Below, piece after piece: positions 6,216 to 10,278 of a DNA stretch of 10,278 bases. The stretch's first letter is position 1. Every line of letters starts with the position of its first letter. Source of the DNA: Candidatus Poseidoniaceae archaeon (GTDB lineage: Archaea; Thermoplasmatota; Poseidoniia; Poseidoniales; Poseidoniaceae). The translations under genes and the position numbers were made by a program. The DNA lies in the NCBI GenBank assembly GCA_029250385.1, contig JAQXFJ010000310.1, forward strand, positions 1 to 10,278. The letters run 5' to 3'. The notes under the pieces are model-generated. The model had not been told where the DNA came from. It did no database searches and saw nothing but the letters and a program-made list of their open reading frames with translations.

Positions 6216-6594
6216 AAGCAAAAGATTCGCCACAGCCGCATGAAGAGCTGGCATTTGGATTTATAATCTTAAATCCGCCGCCCATCAATCGATCTTCGTA
6301 GTCAATTTGAATTCCGTTTAATAAATGACTGGATGCTTTTGGAACTAAAATTCTAAAACCAGAGATATCTATTTCCTGACAATCAATGTCTGTTTCCTCG
6401 ACAATCTGTAGGTCGTACATATATCCTGAACATCCGCCTGATAGAACCCCCACGAGTAGCCCCATACTACGGTCATCACCGAATGCTTGTCCAAGCATAT
6501 TTACTGCATTTTGAGTAATGGTAAGTTCTACATTAACAGCCTCTGGTTGTTGTACCAAAACTGGCCCGGCAGTCTCGCAAGTCCCGCAATCCAT
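6214..6594 (-). CDS. A-type Fe-S cluster carrier (IscA/ErpA/HesB family) with N-terminal CxxC
   Basis: 126 residues. The HesB-like domain occupies about 22-124 and has the three cluster-binding cysteines of the family: Cys55 in SGGCSGYMYDL, and Cys119 and Cys121 in SSSCGCGESF. The family's VPKASSHLLNGIQIDYED and GGGFKIINPNA blocks are also present (84-101, 106-115). A-type carriers hand [4Fe-4S] clusters to apo-proteins. Unusually, the roughly 20-residue N-terminal extension begins MDCGTCE, adding a CxxC pair (Cys3, Cys6). It is followed by the YgfZ-like gene with no gap, matching the ISCA/IBA57 partnership known from bacteria and mitochondria. No GGTG site precedes the ATG; an AT-rich box about 45-55 nt upstream suggests its own promoter and a short leader. 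The start is therefore less certain than the domain. IscA, ErpA and SufA cannot be told apart here. Confidence 0.92.
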   Translation of the reverse strand: MDCGTCETAGPVLVQQPEAVNVELTITQNAVNMLGQAFGDDRSMGLLVGVLSGGCSGYMYDLQIVEETDIDCQEIDISGFRILVPKASSHLLNGIQIDYEDRLMGGGFKIINPNASSSCGCGESFA

Positions 6595-6638
6595 GTTAGG
6601 CCGAATAGTTACTCATCTATCAATCTGTGTACTAGTGG

Positions 6639-6649
6639 ATTAAAATTTA
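6639..6649 (-). promoter_or_regulatory. Possible TATA box of the Fe-S carrier operon
   Basis: TAAATTTTAAT on the minus strand overlaps the TAA stop of the TrmB-family gene. Transcription starting about 25 nt downstream would give a leader of some 25 nt before the ATG at 6594. The 52 bp gap between the genes is consistent with a separate promoter rather than readthrough alone. Confidence 0.4.
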
Positions 6650-7999
6650 ATCAGTTATTCCAATTTCGTAACAGCACGACATTTGTTCAGATGTCGAGCA
6701 CTCGCGTTTGTTCAAATTAACAGATTTACCATGTCGTTCTTTAACAATACCTGCGATAACGCTTTCATCCATATTGCAGAACATACCTCCTGCTTGGGGT
6801 CTTCCCTCACATGCATTTCCATCATTAACTGTTATCATCTTAGGTGGTAAATCATCAAATTCTATTTGACCCATACCCAAATCTTCCCATTCTGTTTTGA
6901 TATTAGCCCAGAATATTTTATGATCACTAATATGTTGTAATTTGACAGCTAATTCTTGCCCAATCCTTATGCCCACGTCTTGAAATAATTGATTAGTATT
7001 TATTCCTAAAGCGGACAAGGTGTTGGATTGAGGAATATTCTCATCAACAACCGGGATTCCACCCTTTGTTAACACAGCATTGGTTTGTTGAACTATGCCC
7101 ATTTTCATAGATTCCTTGAAACGTTCGTAGAAAGAACCATCACCTAGAGTCAATTTAAGAGGTTCTGTCATCATTCCATCAACCATCTTAGCCTTGGCAG
7201 AGCTGTATGAGTGAGCAGCATTCCATTGTATCTTTAGTAATTCACTTTGTGCCGAAAGTAGCATGTCTGACTCCATCAATATTGCAGTATCATCTTTACC
7301 TCTACCAGTTGGCGTGTCCTCCGTTTGGACATATTGTATTCCGACTTCATTATCGATAAAAACACCACATAGATTAAACTCAGGGTGATGTCTTACCTCT
7401 ATTCTATCGTCTAAATTATCATAAAACCTAATGGTTTTTTCATCTACACAAATCACCAGTTTTACCTCAACACCTCGGTTTAATGAATCAGTTAATGCAT
7501 CCATTGCACCAGATCTTAGTAAGTGAAGTATGCCCCACCTACCAAGCAATAACCAAACATGTTTTTCAGATTCAGCTATCATTGATTCTACAGTTGCTAG
7601 GATGGCATGACGATCTTTCAATACAGAAAACGAATCTTCATTAGTAATACTAACATCTGAAATTATTGGTAAATTATTGGATTTTGTGAGTGATTCCAAA
7701 TTCTCATTCAATCTTCTTAAATCCATTTCTTTAGTTCTAATTATTTGTTTAAACACTTCATTTATGGTCATTCCAAAAAACCGTATAGGTTTGTCTAAGG
7801 TTGCCTTGATAAGCCCTTTCTCTTGTAATCTTTTTAGAGAATTATAAGCATCCATCCTCGATAACCCAAGCCTTTTACCTATTTCACTCGCTTTTGCCGG
7901 TGGTTGAGTCGCTAAATCTATGATGAGCAAGGCTTGTTTTTCTTCTAGTCCGGCTTCACCTAATTTCATTATGATGTCGTCACTATTTAGCAAAGCCAT
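6647..7999 (-). CDS. TrmB-family transcriptional regulator with C-terminal V4R-like domain
   Basis: 450 residues. Residues about 8-80 form a winged helix of TrmB type (KASEIGKRLGLSRMDAYNSLKRLQEKGLI), the usual archaeal sugar-regulator DNA-binding domain, followed by a charged helix (about 80-108) typical of the TrmB dimerising coiled coil. Residues about 120-265 resemble the TrmB/phospholipase-D-like effector region (HVWLLLGRWGILHLL; RGVEVKLVICVD; FIDNEVGIQYV), without an HKD catalytic motif. The C-terminal part (about 285-450) resembles a V4R domain: a helical IRIGQELAVKL region, then four to five spaced cysteines (397, 408, 434, 442, 443) in the pattern C..(G..)..C..G.V.....G..V.....EC......CCYEI. 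V4R domains bind small ligands or metal in other regulators. Its ATG overlaps the TPR gene's TGA (TGATG), so it is translationally coupled. GTG 8002 and TTG 7993 are alternative starts; the latter is 6 nt after AGGTG. The ligand and targets are unknown. Confidence 0.85.
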   Translation of the reverse strand: MALLNSDDIIMKLGEAGLEEKQALLIIDLATQPPAKASEIGKRLGLSRMDAYNSLKRLQEKGLIKATLDKPIRFFGMTINEVFKQIIRTKEMDLRRLNENLESLTKSNNLPIISDVSITNEDSFSVLKDRHAILATVESMIAESEKHVWLLLGRWGILHLLRSGAMDALTDSLNRGVEVKLVICVDEKTIRFYDNLDDRIEVRHHPEFNLCGVFIDNEVGIQYVQTEDTPTGRGKDDTAILMESDMLLSAQSELLKIQWNAAHSYSSAKAKMVDGMMTEPLKLTLGDGSFYERFKESMKMGIVQQTNAVLTKGGIPVVDENIPQSNTLSALGINTNQLFQDVGIRIGQELAVKLQHISDHKIFWANIKTEWEDLGMGQIEFDDLPPKMITVNDGNACEGRPQAGGMFCNMDESVIAGIVKERHGKSVNLNKRECSTSEQMSCCYEIGITD

Positions 8000-10158
8000 C
8001 ACCTATTCTTCTTTTTCTGTTCTTTGATTAGTATATTGCAGCGGCGAATCTGGTCTTTTGTTCGCTTTATTTCATCCTTGTTCAAGCCTCTTGGTATTGC
8101 TTGTTCAAAACACTTCACTGAATCTTGATAACGCTCCATTTCAGCGTAAGCAGTCCCCATGTTGTAAAGTGTCTTTCCGCGAACATCCTCAGGTCTGATC
8201 AGCATTGCCTGATGGTAAGATTCTACGCAAGCCGGATAATTTTCTAGATAATAAAATGCATTTCCTCTTCCATTGAGGATTCTAATTACCATTTCATCAT
8301 CATTGGAAAATGACGGTAAAGCCCTATCAAAGCAAGATAGTGCCTCTTGAAACTTTCCAGCTTCTATTAAAGCGACACCTTGGTTATACCACGATATGTC
8401 TTGATTGGATATTGCATTGGAGGTTGGGTTTCTGAACTCTTCAGATACCAATGAATTATTCTGCACTTCTAATGCCGCTTTAGCTAAATCTACCTGCGGA
8501 TTTGGCGTTGATTCTAGTTTTACAGATGTTGATTCCATTGTTGGCCTGGATAGCACCGAATTGGCCATTGACATTGCCTCTTCTGAAACAGGATTTGGTG
8601 TGATTGGTTTAGGTCCTGACTCAATTGGTTGAACGACAGTGGCAGGTTGGTCTAACTCTGGTGTAGGTGATAGTTGGGAATTAGAATTATTATGTTGATT
8701 TAATCCTTCGATTTCATTGGCTTTTATGCTACATTTTTCTGCTGTATTGGTGTCACCTGCAGCGTACAGAGCTTTGGACAAACCTCGCCACAATTCAGAG
8801 TCGTTCCTATTGCTTTGTATCATTGCTTTCCATATCTTTACAGATTCCATGTGATTGTTAGTCATTGTATGTGCTCTAGCATGGAGTATAGTCTCGCCAG
8901 GGCCCATTAATTCAAGGGCAGTAGTTGCTAATTCCGGCCCTTCTGGCAAGGTGGGGGGTAAGCCTGTATGTGATTCAAGAACCCTAGATTCACCTTCTGC
9001 TAATTCTATCAATGTCGTTGCCAGTTCTTGTCGAATTGGGTTTTCTGGGTCTGCTGCCACTATTACCGTTGCTGCAGACAAATATGCTTGAGGATCTTTC
9101 AATTCCATAGCCAGTGGTGCCCATTTAATGGCAGCTTTGATGTAACTAGGATCTTCTCTAACTGCATTAGCGTAGCATACAGCAGCTTCTTTCATCAAAC
9201 CCTTTCTTTGTTTAAGGGCGCCAAGATTATACCATCCTTTTGGATTTGAAGGGTCTAATTTTTGGGCATGTTCTATTGCCGAAATTGCGTGATCTTCTAA
9301 GTCTAATCTCGCCATGGCACCTCCGGCGATTAACCAAGATGGCGCATGCTTTGCTGCCTCTTTTTTGAGGTGTGGCTTCAAAATTTCAAGTGCTTTTTTA
9401 GCGTCTCCTGATTTTATTGATTCTGTTGCCTCTTCAACTAACTTATCTAGGTTTATGTCATTTTGAATTTCAACCTCTACTGGGATTACTGGTAAATCTG
9501 GAATAGCTTCTACTACTGGTTGGGATACCTCTATTCGTTCTTGAATTTCATCGGTGGCAACAACTACTTCTGCGGCAGATCTTAACTCATTGATGTCAAG
9601 TTCTTGATTTTCATCTTCATCGTGGTATATCGCTTCTTCTAGTAGTGCATTTACATCAGTCAAGCCAGTTTCTGAGATTACTTGGTCGACATCGTCCTGT
9701 TGATATTGTTCAATTATTTCTACTGCTTTCATGCTCTCTATTGGTTTTGTTTCAACACTACCCGCGCAACGATTCTTAACCTCTAAGATGGAAGGATGAC
9801 CTGGGTAAAACTGCAAGGCTTTTTCAGCCATTAAGTAAGCACCAGATTGGTCACCAATTCTCTCCAACAAAATACATAGATTAGCCGTGGCTGGTGCATG
9901 ATTTGAATTTACATCTAGACAAATTTGGAAAGCTTGTCTTGCTCCTCTAGCATCTTGTTGAGCCTCTAATAGCACCCCTCGGTTGAACCATGCCATGTCT
10001 GAAGAAGGGTCTAATGAAATCGCTTTATTAAACGCAGATAAAGCCGCTTTTGAATCTCCGCTACGAGAAGCTTCTTCCCCCATTATTAACAACGCATCGA
10101 CCTGATTATGGACACTATTCTCGGGGTTTTCTTCCATTGCAGGGGTGTCTTGGTCCAT
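7999..10158 (-). CDS. Large cytosolic tetratricopeptide-repeat protein
   Basis: 719 residues, with no signal peptide or membrane segment, so a cytosolic scaffold. Three TPR blocks can be read from the repeated W/Y-x-x-G-x-x-L...A...Y/F...A...P pattern: about 23-122 (AWFNRGVLLEAQQDARGARQAF), about 239-375 plus 423-485 (GWYNLGALKQRKGLMKEAAV), and about 588-697 (SWYNQGVALIEAGKFQEAL; TLYNMGTAYAEMERYQDSV). They are separated by an acidic, Glu/Val-rich linker (about 137-235) and a Pro/Ser/Asn-rich linker (about 487-585), both probably disordered. The lysine-rich end is EQKKKNR. TPR arrays bind protein partners; no catalytic domain is visible. It precedes, and overlaps by a base, the TrmB-V4R regulator, which suggests a shared task. 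ATG 10158 is chosen; TTG 10167 would add three residues. The binding partner cannot be read from sequence. Confidence 0.88.
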   Translation of the reverse strand: MDQDTPAMEENPENSVHNQVDALLIMGEEASRSGDSKAALSAFNKAISLDPSSDMAWFNRGVLLEAQQDARGARQAFQICLDVNSNHAPATANLCILLERIGDQSGAYLMAEKALQFYPGHPSILEVKNRCAGSVETKPIESMKAVEIIEQYQQDDVDQVISETGLTDVNALLEEAIYHDEDENQELDINELRSAAEVVVATDEIQERIEVSQPVVEAIPDLPVIPVEVEIQNDINLDKLVEEATESIKSGDAKKALEILKPHLKKEAAKHAPSWLIAGGAMARLDLEDHAISAIEHAQKLDPSNPKGWYNLGALKQRKGLMKEAAVCYANAVREDPSYIKAAIKWAPLAMELKDPQAYLSAATVIVAADPENPIRQELATTLIELAEGESRVLESHTGLPPTLPEGPELATTALELMGPGETILHARAHTMTNNHMESVKIWKAMIQSNRNDSELWRGLSKALYAAGDTNTAEKCSIKANEIEGLNQHNNSNSQLSPTPELDQPATVVQPIESGPKPITPNPVSEEAMSMANSVLSRPTMESTSVKLESTPNPQVDLAKAALEVQNNSLVSEEFRNPTSNAISNQDISWYNQGVALIEAGKFQEALSCFDRALPSFSNDDEMVIRILNGRGNAFYYLENYPACVESYHQAMLIRPEDVRGKTLYNMGTAYAEMERYQDSVKCFEQAIPRGLNKDEIKRTKDQIRRCNILIKEQKKKNR
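8000..8004 (-). promoter_or_regulatory. Ribosome-binding site at the TPR/TrmB junction
   Basis: AGGTG overlaps the TGA of the TPR gene. It lies 6 nt before TTG 7993 and directly against ATG 7999. By the spacing seen elsewhere in the window TTG 7993 would be the start; ATG 7999 is kept because it is the stronger codon and fits stop-start coupling. Confidence 0.4.
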
Positions 10159-10257
10159 AAGCCTCAAACCACAGGGCTAAGCACTAAAGCATAAGGCTTA
10201 CTTATTCATGTACTGCCAAACACTTACATTCAATAACCCTGTTAACATCGACTGAAC
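10159..10257 (-). promoter_or_regulatory. Upstream region of the TPR-trmB unit with GCTT repeats
   Basis: Non-coding gap upstream of the TPR gene. Near the gene the minus strand has a tandem pair TGCTTTAG/TGCTTAG (10191-10177), flanked by further GCTTA or CCTTA units (10200-10190 and 10165-10158), so that TAAGCC (10158-10163) and GGCTTA (10195-10200) also form an inverted pair. These could be operator sites for a regulator, possibly the TrmB-type protein of the same unit, or overlap a TATA element (CTTTAGTG). No GGTG ribosome-binding site precedes the ATG at 10158, so the message may be leaderless. Confidence 0.35.
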
Positions 10258-10278
10258 ATGGCAAATAAGGCTATCAAG
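10258..10278 (+). CDS. Possible first codons of a divergent gene, cut by right edge
   Basis: An ATG at 10258 opens a frame reading MANKAIK to the edge. Seven codons cannot be identified. No ribosome-binding site is seen, so this rests only on the divergent position and would need the sequence beyond the window. The opposite strand also has an open frame from the edge to a TAA at about 10201, so a gene ending here on the minus strand is an equal alternative. Confidence 0.2.

Noticed and set aside
8405..9249. Plus-strand open frames opposite the TPR gene (8405-8632, 8855-9091, 9028-9249)
   Set aside because: Antisense to a continuous TPR reading frame and without their own motifs.
1..10278. 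tRNA or rRNA genes, CRISPR repeats, insertion sequences, prophage or integrase genes
   Set aside because: No cloverleaf-like GTTCRANNC segment in the gaps, no regularly spaced repeats, and no transposase, integrase or terminal inverted repeats were seen; all gaps are short.

Overview
The window is an ordinary-looking, AT-rich (roughly 40% GC by eye), gene-dense chromosomal segment from an archaeon. The archaeal signs are a TrmB-type regulator, AT-rich TATA-like boxes in the few intergenic gaps, and ribosome-binding sites matching GGAGGTGATC. The aerobic marine-type gene content (proton-translocating transhydrogenase, TatC, YgfZ/IBA57-like protein, TrmB-V4R regulator) fits a planktonic Thermoplasmatota such as Marine Group II (Poseidoniales). 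That placement is inference from content, not a phylogenetic result. No mobile element, CRISPR array, tRNA or rRNA is visible, and no gap longer than about 150 bases lacks a gene.

Layout. Positions 1-1434 (minus strand) hold the 5' part of a tatC gene, cut by the left edge, preceded by a membrane-anchored extracytoplasmic protein with a CxCH motif and a Reeler-like beta domain. Positions 1505-4402 (minus) hold a three-gene pnt operon (pntA1-pntA2-pntB) for a split-alpha proton-translocating NAD(P) transhydrogenase. A 150-160 bp divergent promoter region separates it from a plus-strand malate dehydrogenase gene (4562-5500). The mdh gene ends tail-to-tail, with a 4 bp overlap, on a minus-strand pair: an A-type Fe-S carrier (6214-6594) followed by a YgfZ/IBA57-like protein (5497-6204). 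Positions 6647-10158 (minus) hold a two-gene unit: a large cytosolic TPR protein followed, with overlapping stop and start, by a TrmB-family regulator fused to a C-terminal V4R-like domain. The last 120 bases hold the TPR gene's promoter region and perhaps the first codons of a divergent gene.

How the genes fit together. Transhydrogenase uses the proton gradient to move hydride from NADH to NADP+, and malate dehydrogenase feeds NADH, so the divergent pair is a coherent redox module. The A-type carrier and YgfZ-like protein are the archaeal counterparts of ISCA/IBA57, used for late [4Fe-4S] cluster assembly. The TPR/TrmB-V4R pair looks like a protein-interaction scaffold coupled to a ligand- or redox-sensing transcription factor; its signal is unknown. 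The CxCH protein and TatC are both envelope functions, but no twin-arginine signal is visible in the CxCH protein, so their pairing is organisational rather than a proven substrate relationship.

Start sites were re-read by eye. Most genes have a GGTG (or GGGGGT) element 5-6 nt before the chosen start, and this moved several starts downstream of the longest open frame. The most unusual observations are the non-canonical CxCH motif, the apparent lack of ATG/GTG for tatC, the CxxC extension on the Fe-S carrier, the TrmB-V4R architecture, and an Asn where the E. coli transhydrogenase beta subunit has His91. Nothing here amounts to a clear, wholly new system; these are leads.
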